From the NCBI RefSeq assembly GCF_037975245.1, contig NC_092566.1:15497501-15561500 (forward strand): DNA of 64,000 bases, read 5' to 3'. Positions 1 through 13,484 of this stretch are shown here, in pieces. The DNA comes from Apostichopus japonicus (Eukaryota; Echinodermata; Holothuroidea; Aspidochirotida; Stichopodidae). Position 1 is the stretch's first letter. Every line of letters begins with the position of its first letter. A model generated the notes under the pieces. It worked only from the letters and a program-made list of their open reading frames with translations, was not told the origin of the DNA and made no database searches. A program made the translations under genes and the position numbers.

Positions 1-2499
1 AACTGTGATTACTTCTTATTTTGGTGCGCTGTATTTGTGCTCTCGTTCGTTATTCCTGGGATGAACTATCTCTCCACCTCTCTACTTCTCCCTTCCCCTC
101 CCCCTCCCCTCTCCCCTCCCCCTCTCCCCACCCCTCTCTCTATAATCTCTCTATCTTTCTGTCTTTCACTCGACGTCAGTCGGTACTAAAACCTACATCC
201 AGATAGCAAAGTTTGATACTGTACGAGGTTTGACTTTTCAGATTCTGTCAAAATCTTCATAGTCTGAATTTTCTGTCACACTGACCTCAATTCGTTTATT
301 TTCCGAACATTAAGAAGAAAGTCAAAAATGCAAATGAAAAAAAAAGGTCGTTCTGACTTGATACAGGACCAAACTTTAATTACCTAATATATGTGATCCC
401 TTTTCATCTAATCAGTTGGAAGCTCGGTAAAATAAATATATCTGTCTTTGTTTTTGGATTATAATGGTTGTTTCCCTACATGTTTGTTTCAACTGATGAA
501 TTACAAAGAAAACTGTTCAACAGAGCAATACGGTAAAGTAATATCACCCCAGGAATTGATTAAAATTGTCAAAATAATGACATACGGTAGCTCTAAGGCA
601 TCGGCATTATAATCTTACTTAAATCTTACGTATAACTCTTACTTAAGAAATGGAATATATTAATTACATAGAATAACTAAAACAAAAGCAAAGAAAGCCA
701 AACATAAAAGATATGCACATAAATCAATCAAACAGAACATCTTATCAGAAAAAAAGGGGAAAAGAAAACCAACTTAAAAGATTACAACAAGATGGACAAA
801 GAGATCAAGAAAGAGATTGAAAACTCCATCTCATAAAAATTTCTTGTTGACGAATCGTAGCATCGATATATATGCTTATAAATAGCTTTAGGTAATTTTG
901 CCCCTTTTTATACTAATAGTCGAAACAATTTATTGATAAGAACCGTCCTAAATACTTTTTCCACGTACTTTGTTTGAAGGAAAGTCACCCAAGATAATCG
1001 TCTTGGCACGCAACCCAAACAACTTGATCTACATCCCCCCCCCCCCCCTTAGTCCCCCAGTTCCCAGCCCCCATGCAACGAGACTGTAAGTGTATGATCA
1101 TCACGGTATTACGTCATCGGTGAGTAACACGAATCCATTGGTAAGGGAACTGATAATACAATTGATCAGGTTAAAGGTTGGTGAATGTTCTACTGCGTGC
1201 TATTCACGCTTGACCGCATGATTTTAGCCAAAAGGCCGAGAAGAGATCAACAATTTGCGATGACACGAGAAATTTGTATTCGCATCTCGATGCTAAGTTT
1301 GATCTATACGGTGCTCAATCCGATAGTGAACAAAAAGACAAACAGTTGATTTCGATGTGAATAAACAATTTTTAAACAAAACTGTTTTATTTGGTACAAT
1401 AATTATTCGTAATTATACAGAGATTGATTATAAACAGAATAATGATCTCTACTATAGCCTTCTTTTCGACTATGGTGTGATTGTTATCATTCCAATGAAA
1501 CCTAGCAAGTAGTGAGGTCGTGACATCGACCCCTGGCCGGCCAAAACAAGGTGGGCTTTTTTTTTGCAAGAGACAATCACGGTTCCCCATCTGAATTGGT
1601 GTCCCAAATTTTAAAACCAAAATAAAAGAAAAAGAATCCACAATAAGCTAAAATTGTAAATAGGATAGCCACCCGATGTGAATTGTAAGTAATGTTTTAA
1701 AAAAGTATTTTCAAAGCCCATCCCTGTTGGAACAAAAATAATAATAATCATGCGATAGATCGAGAAAGTCATATAAGCCTATGTGGTTCCATGTTTTTTT
1801 TTAGACTTGTTCAAGTCTTCCCATTGAATTTAACGTCATGTGTAAAGCCACAATAAATGGAAGTACATTTTATTTCTTCCTGCTTTGGCAAACCTTTCTT
1901 GCCGTGCCAGTAGCGATACTTTAGAAAAGCATTACGTATCCCGAAGGATTAGTCTGACGGCGCCAAAAACAGGATACTAACTGACGCTTCTACAGTTTTC
2001 CTCGTTGTTTTGGATTGAGACAATTTTAATTACGGAATCCTCTGACGAAAACAGTGACATTAGGAAACGCTACCAAAGATTATGTTCGAACAACAGTCAT
2101 AACTTGATGGTACAAAATTATAGTTTGGGTGTAAGAGGACACCTCCAACAGTCACCCCCTCCCCCCCCCCCCCGCCCCCTCTCTTCGCCGCAAATCTACT
2201 TAAATATAATAATTTAGGCTACCAATCTAGTCCCGTGCCCACGCTAATGTTCTTTGCGCACTGTAAAACGTATGTAGTTATGTAGCGACAAATCTGCATG
2301 TCAAAACCATTCATCTTAATTTTATTATATATACACTATTGTCTTGAAAATGCACTGACAATTGTTGATTTCTTCATATAAAAGTTGAAAAACCGATCGG
2401 GCGACAACAAATTTGTAGCACCTTTAGAGTTATATCAGTATACCACCAACCCCTTACTGACACGTCGGGTAGCTTCCAATTCAACATTTTAACTCAAAT
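1..2499. other. unrecognised AT-rich sequence
   Basis: A CT-rich tract at 66-150 and C runs at 1036-1049 and 2155-2173. No gene or element recognised. Confidence 0.6.
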
Positions 2500-2674
2500 T
2501 TGGAATCTTTTTAATTTAGAAAGTCATTTCAGATGGGAAAACCGTATATTGCTCTTGGATGAAAACCCCACCTTTCTATGACCCGGCCGGGAATCGAACC
2601 CCGAACCTCCCGATTACTATAATCCTCATTGCTTCAAATGCCACATCTTTCATCCACTCGGCCACAGCACCGGC
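2500..2674 (-). mobile_element. tRNA-derived SINE (class II tRNA-like head)
   Basis: On the minus strand a Pol III A box, GTGGCCGAGTGG (2665-2654), and a perfect B box, GGTTCGATTCC (2600-2590), are about 65 nt apart, as in Ser/Leu-type tRNAs with a long variable arm. The acceptor ends only roughly pair and the anticodon arm is degenerate, so this is not a working tRNA. About 80 bp of non-tRNA body follows. Confidence 0.7.
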
Positions 2675-3583
2675 TCAAGTCATTTGATAAGATTAGCAGT
2701 TTAGTCGCGAGGTCCTGAATGCGAGACACATCTAATCATCTTTTATTCTTTTCTTTTCTCTTTTTGTCGAACGGTTGAAGGGTCAAGATATATATATATA
2801 TATATGTCTGTATTGCACTGGACCAGATGACAGACATGTATTATGTATAAGCTTTTGGTATTAAAACTAAGCTTACTTGTTTAAGAAAAGATAGAGCCCT
2901 GGCCACGAAGAACCAACGTTGTAAACTCATCCGCTTTCAGACCCACGTCCCCCATACATCGAAACTGTGACTGCCGTGTGGTCATGACGATGTTAACGTC
3001 AGATGTGTGTATATTATCGGAGTCTCTAACCTAAGGTAAGATACAAGTAACTTTAAAGCACTCCTTGGTGAAGTGTACTTAAGTCGCCATTATTCTGCAG
3101 GTTACTGCGATATCTGTACAAGTGTGGTTTTACCACGTTAGTTTTAAGTCGACAAGGTTACTCCGTAGGAATTTCACAAAGTCAGCCCTCTTGAAAGGCC
3201 GTTGGTTTATGTGGATATTCATATTATGCACATGCAAAAGATAAATTATCGTTAATAATATGTATAGAGCCTTAGCCACTGAGGGAATGGAGCACGTGCC
3301 TCTCTCTCTCTCCTCCGCCTCCAAACTTTCTTCCAAGTGGCTTACATTTGATAACACGCACAATCAAAGTTGTATACACTGGCAACACTTTTACACAGTT
3401 TAACTACACAACTTTCTACATCTAATACCCCTGATCCCCCTGATCTCAAAGGGGAAAGGACGTCACCCAAGTTTTGTACCCCCCCTCCCTCGCCCAAAAA
3501 AAAAATTTTTCTTAAAATGGGAGTCAAAAGATTTGGCCTTGCCCCTCACAATGCGAAGACCGGCTGCGCGCTTGACATTAATG

Positions 3584-3585
<2 letters not shown>
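2675..3585. other. unrecognised sequence
   Basis: Short TA run at 2790-2805. Nothing else supported. Confidence 0.6.

Positions 3586-3652
<67 letters not shown>
3586..3652. repeat. (TA)n array
   Basis: 67 bp of uninterrupted dinucleotide repeat. Confidence 0.97.
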
Positions 3653-3656
<4 letters not shown>

Positions 3657-3906
3657 CACTCAACTTGAACTGGGTATAAGAAGTATTATATTTCAAACTC
3701 TTTACTAAGTTTACACCTCCTTCATTGCCAGTATTATCCACACCTCGCCAAAGTGCTCAGCACTCATGTAGGAAAAGCTTTTAGGATAACAGAAGTACAT
3801 GAATTGCCACGAGTATGAAAGCACAGTTCAGAGACGAAAACAGAGTGAATAAGTTAAAGGAATACCCCCACTCACAATCTTATATCGATCAAAGTTATAG
3901 TTATAG

Positions 3907-4139
<233 letters not shown>

Positions 4140-4221
<82 letters not shown>
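4140..4221. repeat. (TA)n array, right of the hammerhead element
   Basis: About 82 bp of uninterrupted TA. Confidence 0.97.
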
Positions 4222-4223
<2 letters not shown>

Positions 4224-5447
4224 AAGAAACAAATATACAAAGAAAGACACATAGGAAAAACAGGCACTGACATACGAAACAATTGATAAAGTAAAGTGTT
4301 CCCTTGAGTCAATAATTCTACATCACACACAATAAAACAGCAAACCCCTTCCTCTCTTGCTCTTGTTACCTATCCCCTCCTACTCCCCTCCCCCTCCCCC
4401 CTGTTCCCATTGACACTTCCTCACCTTCCACCCTTTTCTTCTTCAAAGTAGGCAGCATTTTCCTTTTACAAGCACCATACCTGAGTGCAATTGTGAATAT
4501 ATATATAGCTTTAAATGTTGACGATCAGTTCAAACTGCTCCGTGAACAACCCACACACTCTCTCCTTCCACTTCTCCCTCGTCATTTCAGAAAGTAGAAT
4601 ATAATTACATGTCCTGTGGGTGAAAGACATTAAGCAGCTTTTGCCTGTAAAGATTCTAGAAATATAGTAGTTCAAACTATTCCACCCTAGCGTTTCTTTA
4701 CGTTTTACTGCTATCATATACAACCCAAGCGCCGAACATCTGAACATTTAATTTCATGGCATATTTCAGTCACGTTGTTAGTAGACTGAATGTTTCGTAT
4801 ACGAAGGAATTCGAAAGTTCTTGTTTCCATGCATAGAAAAAATCTGCCAGTGCCTTGTAATTTGGCCACAATGTGGATGATATAACGGCAACCCTACTTT
4901 TTAAATATTAAATACATTTTGTTGGTATATTCTTGTGTATGAACTGCTAAGGAAAAAACAATTCACTTCCACAAGTGGCGTACGCAAGGGGATGGTATAG
5001 GGTTGTGGTGGGGGGGGGGAGAGGAGAAAGGCCCCACTCCCATGATCAATCGGGGAAATACGGTTTAGTCGGAGGGAATATTGGCATTCAACCAGTGAAA
5101 GATTAAACAATTACCACAGGTGTACATCCCCCCCCCCCAACCTCACCCGACCGTTTTCCAACCTCACATAAAGTGTTTATCAGCACGATTATATCTTCTT
5201 TCATAGACGTATTGCAAAGTCTAAATATCCATCAGTATGCACCACATGTCTAAATAATATATTTTATTTTTATTTTTTAAGAGAATCGGCTTCAACAATC
5301 CTAGGGCTGCACCCATTCTTGTCTAAAATCTTTTATTTGTCACTGTCCCTGGCATAAAATTTCAGTCCCCTACGTCAATCAGTCGGGGTTAATTTGAATT
5401 TGTACAACTGTATGTACTTTCTATATTCCTGAACGTTTTGTATAATT
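4222..5447. other. unrecognised sequence
   Basis: CT-rich tract at 4345-4445. CAAGTGGCGTACGCAAGG with a G run near 4972-5020 looks like a single hAT-type end, but no partner end was found. Confidence 0.5.
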
Positions 5448-5800
5448 ATCATCGATAGCGAAAACGCAATAGTCATCGTCATCGCCCCAATCAAGAACAT
5501 AATCGTCATCGATGTCGCCGTCATCGTCATCAAATTGGTAGTCCTCGTAATCGTCATCACCGACGACACCACCACGAGTAGCGATGTATATATATATATA
5601 AATCATCGTCGTGTTTATCATCGTCAACATCATTAGAGACGTCTTCATTGTTGTCATCATCGTCATTAAAGTCGTCATCATCGTCACTGTCTTCGTCACC
5701 ACCAGCGACGTAATCATAATCAGATTCTCACCATCGTCATCATTATCGTCAACGTCGCCATCATCACGATCACTTTCATCATAAATTGAATCATAAATAG
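5448..5800. repeat. imperfect TCG/TCA/TCC triplet-rich tract
   Basis: Interspersed ATCGTC, ATCATCG and similar triplets in a single phase for much of the tract, with a TA insert near 5588. The long Asp-rich reading frame on the minus strand is a by-product of the repeat. Confidence 0.85.
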
Positions 5801-8063
5801 TATAACAGGGGGCACACCATTTCAAATTCACATTGACTTCAATTTGTGTAATATTATTTCTTCTTCTTTCTTTTTTTCTTTTACAATATTTGTTAAAGCA
5901 GAGTATGTTCTTGGTCGGGAACTTTACGATGCCTAGAAAATATTGCTCAGGTTAATAAGTTGTCAATTTTTCATATTCCTAGACTTTGTCTCCAAAATGA
6001 AGCGACGGAGCATGTAAGTAGTTAATCCCATGCCGACTTTTTCCTTCATATGTTTTAATAACTGAATCACATGTTCGGGCCAAGCAACTTGGAAAGATTA
6101 AAACATTGTCATTACCAGGCGCGTATATCCAGGTGGGTTGCGAGTGTCCTCCCCTCGCCCCAAGTAACAAGTTACGGAAGTTAATCATTTCGAACCACAA
6201 GCGCCCCTCCCCCCCCTGCTTAATATTTCTCCCCCAAGGTAGTTTGTTGCTTCGATCAGTTACGATACAAAATGAATGTTGTTTGTCATTGTGGACAAGA
6301 AGAACTGTGTATTGTATTTTACATTCCATCTGAGGACCCAATTGTTTCTATTGTGATTATCCGACTACCCTAGCCTTAAGAATACCCCTTAACATATGAT
6401 TCTTCTGGGGACGTGGCGATTCTCTTCAAATGACATCAGAGGAACAGTAATTCGTTTGCTCAAGTCCTCTGAATGCGAAAGAAGTGCACTAATAAGTCAC
6501 ACAGACACCCTCTAACACGCACACACACACACACCCACGCATACACACTTTTCTCACTGTATCTCTGCTCAGTATGATAAACAAGGACAAATAATTCCAG
6601 CAAGAATCGTTGAACTTGACATTTAAGTTTTTCTTTTTCTCTTTTTTTACTTTCAAGAGCTGTATGGAATCCTCCAGATTTCTATAGCTTGCGGCAAGAA
6701 TACGTCTTTGAGGAGACCAAAAGGGCCACACGAAGAGTTTGTGATATTATATCTTGTACGCGATACGGTAGCTGCTCGATAAAGGTACGACTCTTCTAAT
6801 ATACTTCTAGTTTACTATTAATAAGCGACAGGAAAAATAACCAAAGTTCTTGAGAAATTTCAAACCATCCATCGCAAGTTACTATCTAACCTTTTTCAAT
6901 CTACCACTTAACATCGGGTAAATGTTCACTTTGAAGAGATACTGACGTGTGAAACCATTCAAAGAAACTTGGGATAAAATATTGGTTTTGTGGCTCTCTA
7001 TTCTAGTATTTTTCTGGATACATATTCAACCTATATATATATCTAATATATATCTTATATATATCTATATATATATATATCTATTACTATCTGTCTATCT
7101 ATATATATATATATATATATATAAGCATATATATAAACATATACATACACATACCCCTTCAAGGTGCGCCTATTAAGCTGATAAAATATAATTCGATATT
7201 GAGTTAAGAACGAACCTTGATAGCAGATTTACCTTACCTTAACGTTAACCTTAACTATTGAAGTCTTACTCCTTTTTTGTGCGAATGCTTTATCGCTTCA
7301 GGGAATCATCAAATTTGGTTCTTTCTGAAAGATCTTTTTGGTTTAAATTACTACCTTTATGAAACATGGGAAGGTAGTTTTACCGAAGCGGATTTAAGGG
7401 AATGAAAGAAATCCTTCAGTTGAGCTATACTGATACGAATATACCACTAAACACAGGATTACTAGTATTTTCAATGTCGATTTATCCCAAGGGCGGCCAA
7501 ATTATTACCTTTTTTTGTGTTATACTGACCACATAATCTATTCGCTTTAGTTATTTACTCTCTTTCTGGGTCCCCTTGTTATGTCACAGTGACGTAAATG
7601 CATCGGTTGGTTTAAACGGTTTGCCTCAGTTAAATTTAAATTTACGCACGACGGCTAAAAGAACTTAAGACTTGGACCATAGCGGCCACGATTTTGTCGA
7701 ATTTTTCCACTAATTTGATAAAATATCGTCCCAGAAAATGACCGGGTTATATAAATAATATTGACAAACAAGACATACATATCCCACGCCTACTTTATGA
7801 ATATGTTATTATCATTTAAAACCTATCTGCGTCATGTCGATGACATCCTGTCGAAGCTACTTTACTCAGGACTACAAAACAAGACATTGAAAGAATAACA
7901 TATATACTTTAAGTAGCATTTTTTTTTTGCATTGATTTGTTGACTCAGCGTCTGTTCCAATTGTCAATTTAGCCTGTTTTCCCCGTTTTCGATTTGAGGT
8001 TAAATAGTCTTCCACTGAATTTTTTTTTGTATAGTGTCTACCAATTTGAAAACAAAATCCGAA
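5801..8063. other. unrecognised sequence with short microsatellites
   Basis: CAGGCGCGTATATCCAGG at 6116 resembles the CAGGGGCGTATCCAGG TIR, without a matching right end. A CA repeat lies at about 6518-6534. Confidence 0.5.
7030..7146. repeat. interrupted TA/CTAT-rich microsatellite
   Basis: TA runs mixed with CTATCTGTCTATC units. Confidence 0.9.
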
Positions 8064-8085
8064 TTTGGCATGCTTCATATATATG

Positions 8086-8155
<70 letters not shown>

Positions 8156-8177
8156 CATATATATGAAGCATGCCAAA
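8064..8177. repeat. perfect palindrome centred on a (TA)n array
   Basis: TTTGGCATGCTTCATATATA at the left recurs exactly inverted at the right, with (TA)n in the centre, giving 57-bp arms. Homology continues imperfectly for a few bases on each side. It ends about 150 bp before the second palindrome at 8331. Confidence 0.9.
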
Positions 8178-8340
<163 letters not shown>

Positions 8341-8370
8341 ATACTAGATGAGACTAGTGGAACACTAGTA

Positions 8371-8414
8371 GTTGTAACTCGGAGTTTCACGCTTTGTAGC
8401 GATCTTCAGACAAC
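8371..8414 (-). ncRNA. hammerhead ribozyme motif (left arm of palindrome, minus strand)
   Basis: This is the exact mirror of the plus-strand motif, because the palindrome arms are identical. Stem I is slightly shorter, as the central TGTA does not extend it equally. RNA from either strand would therefore contain one sense and one antisense hammerhead. Confidence 0.6.
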
Positions 8415-8415
8415 T

Positions 8416-8465
8416 GTAGTTGTCTGAAGATCGCTACAAAGCGTGAAACTCCGAGTTACAACTAC
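8416..8465 (+). ncRNA. hammerhead ribozyme motif, type I layout (right arm of palindrome)
   Basis: All core elements can be placed. Stem I is 8416-8423 with 8458-8465 (8 bp). CUGAAGA is 8424-8430. Stem II is CGCU/AGCG, 8432-8435 with 8440-8443, with loop ACAA and one U·U mismatch at its base. GAAA is 8445-8448. Stem III is ACU/AGU, 8448-8450 with 8454-8456, with loop CCG. The cleavage-site base is U8457. In the full transcript the 84-bp hairpin would compete with this fold. Confidence 0.65.
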
Positions 8466-8556
8466 TAGTGTTCCACTAGTCTCATCTAGTATCAACATAT
8501 ATTCCGCTCTGTCCAATGGACATAGAGCACTCTGCGCCAAGATAGACGCCAACCTA

Positions 8557-8559
<3 letters not shown>

Positions 8560-8597
<38 letters not shown>
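8560..8597. repeat. (TA)n array right of the palindrome
   Basis: 38 bp. The 58-bp stretch before it contains an imperfect hairpin (GCTCTGTCC...GGACATAGAGC). Confidence 0.95.
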
Positions 8598-8598
<1 letters not shown>

Positions 8599-10393
8599 GT
8601 AAGCATACAGTTATCCCTCCCACCCAAAAGTAACATGGTCAGAATTGATATGTTATTAGTTTGTCGCCATGAAGTCATGATAGTATCAAATATCTCCAGA
8701 AAAGTTGATTACTTTTCAAAACTAAAACGAAACACAACTTGATATGTAGGACTTGTTTAGACATAGGTTCATACCTGTAGCTTCTCGTAATGGTTGTATA
8801 GCTGTAAGGTCTACATATATAGGTCAACATATATAGGTTATATATAGATCTTTCAACGTACGTACGATATCTTGCGTCACGTATGGAGATGGATTTTGTA
8901 ATTGTTATAACGTAATTACAGTAGGCTATACCGTGGTTGCAGTTTTCTTTTATTTCTTGTCAGTGTATGTCCTAGGGTCTTTTTTGTTGTTGTACTTATT
9001 ACTACTATTATGTATATTTCAATCACAACCGTATATACATCAATTTATCGAAAATTATTGGACTTCCTCAATCTGACAATATAGAGGAACTGTAAATATT
9101 ACGACATTTACTAGTTTCCTTCAAATTTACCAAACATCAAATGAGGATTTTTTTAAATCTTGTAAGTAATACTGGCTTGATAAGAAGGAGGTGAGGTATA
9201 CTATAGTCCCTGGACCAGGGGTAAATAAGTGGGGGGGGTTCTGGGATATATATGAAATGCAATATAATGTATTCTCAATTTATACTCGCAGTTGTGGTGG
9301 AAAACGTTTTGCCTCAAAACAACCAAAAATAATTGGGTCTCGGTAGATCAGGTCAGTAAAAAACTTTTCACACACTCATGAATGTACCACGAATATACGA
9401 AACCTTTAATAAGAGGAGGAAGGGGTGGGGGGGGGGGGGCAGATGACATAACTGCCCTGACTCTCAAAGCCTATTTCAATTGATAAGTGTAATACACCCG
9501 GCAAATTCGTCATTCTGGTTCTAAACGAATATTCACGTGCTAGAGATGATGTGAAACTCGTATTAAAAAAAAATAAAGAAATATCATACTTTTCGTTGAA
9601 AATCCCGTCTCAATACCTTGTCTCAATATCATTGAAACCTAAAATATATGACATGTTTTGCTAAGCTGACAATGTTAGCTGTCGGTTTTACTTTTTTTTT
9701 TCACTCTGTAATTTAATTAACTCTGTGTTGCCATATGCATTTTACCAAATATTTCCAAATTAAAAATTCATTTATTTTCCGAAATCAATGAAACTGACAT
9801 AAAATCATACATTATTTTAATTATTGAAACAATTATTTTCCTTAACTCCTTAAAAGAGAGATAATTGGCGATTATTGGTAATGGGAACTCCATCACCGGC
9901 TTACGCGTATCGGGAGTGCCTCGATTCTTTGTCATTTAGTTGGCCATAATTACCTTAGTTAGTTCACAATATGATATTAATTGAACAAATTCATGTTTTG
10001 TATAAGACGGTAATTGTTTTAATAATGAATATCTCTTTCTGGCTCGGTCAAAATTATCGAGAACAAAAGCAAAACAGAAAATGAACTTTAAAAAAAAAAA
10101 AAAAAAAATGTCCATCGAAGCGATATGGTCACATTGCCAACTAAGACCATTACATAGTTTGCTCCATTTTACGCGGAGAAGAACCTAACCTGTGGGTTAT
10201 CAGATTAAAGGGGATTATAAATTAGTAGCAGACTAAAAGAGATCGGTTTATGATAAAGTACCACTTCAACCTCAAGGTAGACTACCTTGCAGTCGTTTAC
10301 ATCAATATGTTAACTTGTGACAAACACTCATTGTCATAACATTTCTATGGTCAGTACCAGACAGATAGGTAGTCTATACTCCGGAACGGCCAA
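8598..10393. other. unrecognised AT-rich sequence
   Basis: G runs near 9230 and 9430 and an A run at 10091-10108. No gene recognised. Confidence 0.6.
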
Positions 10394-10577
10394 AAATAAT
10401 AATAATAACAATCATCATCATCATCGTCATCGTCGTCGTCATCGTCATCGTCATAATCATCGTCTTCGTCGTCGTCATCATCATCATTATCATCGTCGTC
10501 GTCGTCGTCGTCGTCATCATCGTCGTCATCGTCGTCGTCGTCATCTTTGTCGTCGTCGTCATCATCATCATATTCAT
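10394..10577. repeat. TCG/TCA triplet microsatellite
   Basis: Nearly pure TCN triplets for about 160 bp after an AAT run. It creates His/Arg-rich and Met/Thr-rich frames that are not genes. Confidence 0.93.
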
Positions 10578-13199
10578 CATATTACAACTGCTAGTTTTTT
10601 AACACTTGTGACCAATTTAGCGGCTTTCGTGTCGCTTTTTTACTTTCCTTAACGATGCCATGGGAACTGACATTTAGAAACAAGAGTTAAAAGCCTAAAT
10701 GGAATTCTGCATTAATTGAAAGCTTTCGAAAGGTCGCTGATCGATGAGTCATGGAATGTTCCATATATAGTCTTTATTCAAATTAGAAACAGTGCTTGGA
10801 ACGGTTGAATTTCATTCTGAAAGGTATACTGATGCATTTGACAACAAGATGGCTCCCAATGGGAAAGACCACGAAGTACTGGCAAGTGCATTTACTCCAT
10901 AAATGTCGCCAAACTTTTACAGCAGCGAAATCATTGAAAATGGAGACAAATACGTGCTAAAGAGGCAAAATTTCGCGTATAGGGCTGGCTGATATTGTTT
11001 ATATAGAAAGTTAATATTTTAGCGTACTAATTATATGTATTTCCTGGTGTGTAATGGACCTCAAAGGTTCTCCTTTTACGTTTGGGAGCGTTAAAATTAG
11101 AGATTAAATTGGTCTCATAGGGGGAAGAAATTACTTAGAGAATAATGGATCATATAAGCACATTGAAGATTATTATTTGTCTTTCTTCATAACATCTTCA
11201 ATATTTGTGTGAAAGTGTTGACTTACAAAGATCAGTATTGGCCCCAAGGTTTAGCAGCCTAAAAATTGCCTGAAGGGTTTTTGGGAAAGTATTTTACTAG
11301 TATAACATCATCTCCAAATTACTTCAAATTCAACGGTATATAGTAGATAAAGTACTTGTCGAATTAGAGTGTAAGTGACGATTGTTTTACTTTTGCAAAA
11401 TTTGGGGCCATTAATGATTACTTTTATGATAATTAATTATAGTCCACGCTGTAGACCACATCTGCCATACATGCAGAAACAATAACAGCACTGCTCGGTG
11501 TGGGTAGTTGACATTTCGCGGATATGCTACCTGTTATGGTGTCAATGCACTCGGAGTATAAATATTGTTACGAAAAGTTTCTTGAACATTAATTAAAGAG
11601 CACCCTTACTTTTGTTGCTGTAGCTTTTGGGGGAGGGTGGGGTGGCGGTGTTTCGGGTGGGGGGGGGGGCATTTTTGTGAAATAACTGAGTCATGACCTT
11701 ATACATTTTTTGATTATATTAATTTTTTGGGGTTAAGTACATCGAACAATACCTTGAAATGCCATACCATGCAGGCAACTCCCTGGCCATACACAGAAAG
11801 TACATTCAAAATTTAAATGTATCTGTATTCTTTGTTCCTCAGTGCAATCACTAACCCTTTTACAATTGAAATATCTGCCTATACTGTTGATGGTGCCATA
11901 CCTTAGCATAACGTCCAGTCATATTAAATGTTAAACATTTTTAAAGACATTTTCGGATCAATTGCCATGGTGACATCGTTCAAACTACTTTTGCTAGATG
12001 CGCGTTCTGAACTACCACCAAATTTGAAGGGGAAAAAATCGTATCTTCAAGATTCGAATTTTTCGAAAGATACTATATTCCCCGTGCTTATAAGGATGTG
12101 CTTTTTGAGAACAATTTCAGCAATTTTCTTAAGCACTTTTTCAGCCACCGAAAGATTCCTTTAGATATCCACCGATGAACGGACAATACCAATGAATATC
12201 TTCTTTTTTTTATTCGTATTTCATGTTTGTATCACGACACCAATTGCTGTCAAACTGTCTGTAAATTTGAGTTTTGCAAATAACAGACAAAAACGTGAAT
12301 GAAATATATTCAGAAGACAACATAGTTCGACTCACTGTTCCACTTTTGAAGTACCCCGATGTAACGACAGCCCATAGAAAGGGCTGGGCGCGGGGCAAAG
12401 GTGACTGAAGGGGAAGGGACAGGAGCAGGGGAATGGGGCAGGGGCAGGGGTAGGACAGGGGCAGAAGCTTTTTTTTTTTATTTTAGTACTTTTTGCTAAC
12501 GTTATAGAGCTGAATACCTCAACTGACTGACACCATGGTAAGGTTCTTCTGCTCGGGTTATTCATTTTATCATTCATGCAGTCTTACGGAATGCATTGCA
12601 GCCTTGTTATGAACTTCCCCGCGTCGTTTTATAAGGTGGTCCTACCGTGAATGCCTATGCACAGATATTTCGTGGTAAGCAAAACCACCATGTCATAAAC
12701 AACTTCGATTCTCTTTGACAATATTGAGAGAAGAGAGTATGATTTCCGCTGTGAGCAAACAAGCTGGAAATTACTGTATCGAAGTTACAATTATAAAATT
12801 ATGTAAGGCACTGTAGGGTAAAAATAAAAATAAAAATTTCTAAGCATGCTTTATACTTGGAAATGTCGCTTTTTCGTAGGGGGTATAGGTTAGTTTTTTT
12901 TTCTTCTTCTTCCATGAAATGAAATCATTAACTCGGGTTAACATGCAAATAACTGCATTGAAATGGAAAACTGTAACGTGTTTGTTGCCTCAAGAAATGC
13001 AGAAATAGATATTCACAGTTTAAATAGTGAGCAGAATATTGTCCAGATCACCCACGGTAATTGTGTGGTATAAACAATCTTGACGTTTCCAAGCAATTAA
13101 AAAAATTAAAAAAACTACACCATACTTGCACCAAACCTATGCTTAGCTACCATAGCACTTACACCACATTTGCAGCATGACTAAAAATGTGGACTATAC
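10578..13199. other. mostly unrecognised sequence
   Basis: Contains the possible decayed MITE at 11227-11424 and a GGGGCA/GGGGAA-rich stretch near 12385-12465. Confidence 0.55.
11227..11424. mobile_element. possible decayed MITE of the GGCCCC-TIR type
   Basis: AAAGATCAGTATTGGCCCCA at the left and the inverse of the right end, AAAGTAATCATTAATGGCCC, resemble each other and the 52908-53148 ends. There is no clear target duplication. Confidence 0.35.
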
Positions 13200-13203
13200 T
13201 TAA

Positions 13204-13480
13204 AAGAATAGTCCAGGTCAAAATTTCTTTTTGATATGTTACAAGGGAACATAATCTAGGCATTCTAGTGAAATTTGCATTCAATTCATATGTACAGATA
13301 TTGAGATATTGACAGTTGAAATTATATGATATTCTACCAAAAGTGGACTTGAAGCAAACAGGTGTAATGTCATAGTTGCACACTGACAAATAATGTAGGA
13401 ATTGAATGCCAATTTTACCAGAATGCTATTATGGTCCTATTTAACACATCAAAAAAGAAATTTTGACCTGGACTATTCTT
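13204..13480. mobile_element. TTAA-flanked MITE with long inverted repeats
   Basis: AAGAATAGTCCAGGTCAAAA opens the element and its inverse closes it. TTAA lies immediately outside on both sides (13200-13203, 13481-13484). The strong inverted match is about 38 bp, and weaker pairing continues to about 100 bp per side. The TTAA target suggests piggyBac- or Kolobok-type mobilisation. No transposase. Confidence 0.85.
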
Positions 13481-13484
13481 TTAA

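Noticed and set aside
2579-2674. Functional tRNA-Ser/Leu gene
   Set aside because: A and B boxes are good, but the acceptor and anticodon arms do not fold properly and a SINE-like body follows.
5421-5831. Asp-rich 136-residue frame on the minus strand
   Set aside because: By-product of the triplet tract, interrupted by a TA run; no domain.
6116-6133. hAT-type element starting CAGGCGCGTATATCCAGG
   Set aside because: No matching right end or target duplication found.
10317-10652. His/Arg-rich 111-residue frame
   Set aside because: Produced by the TCG/TCA triplet microsatellite. The complementary strand gives an equally long Met/Thr frame.
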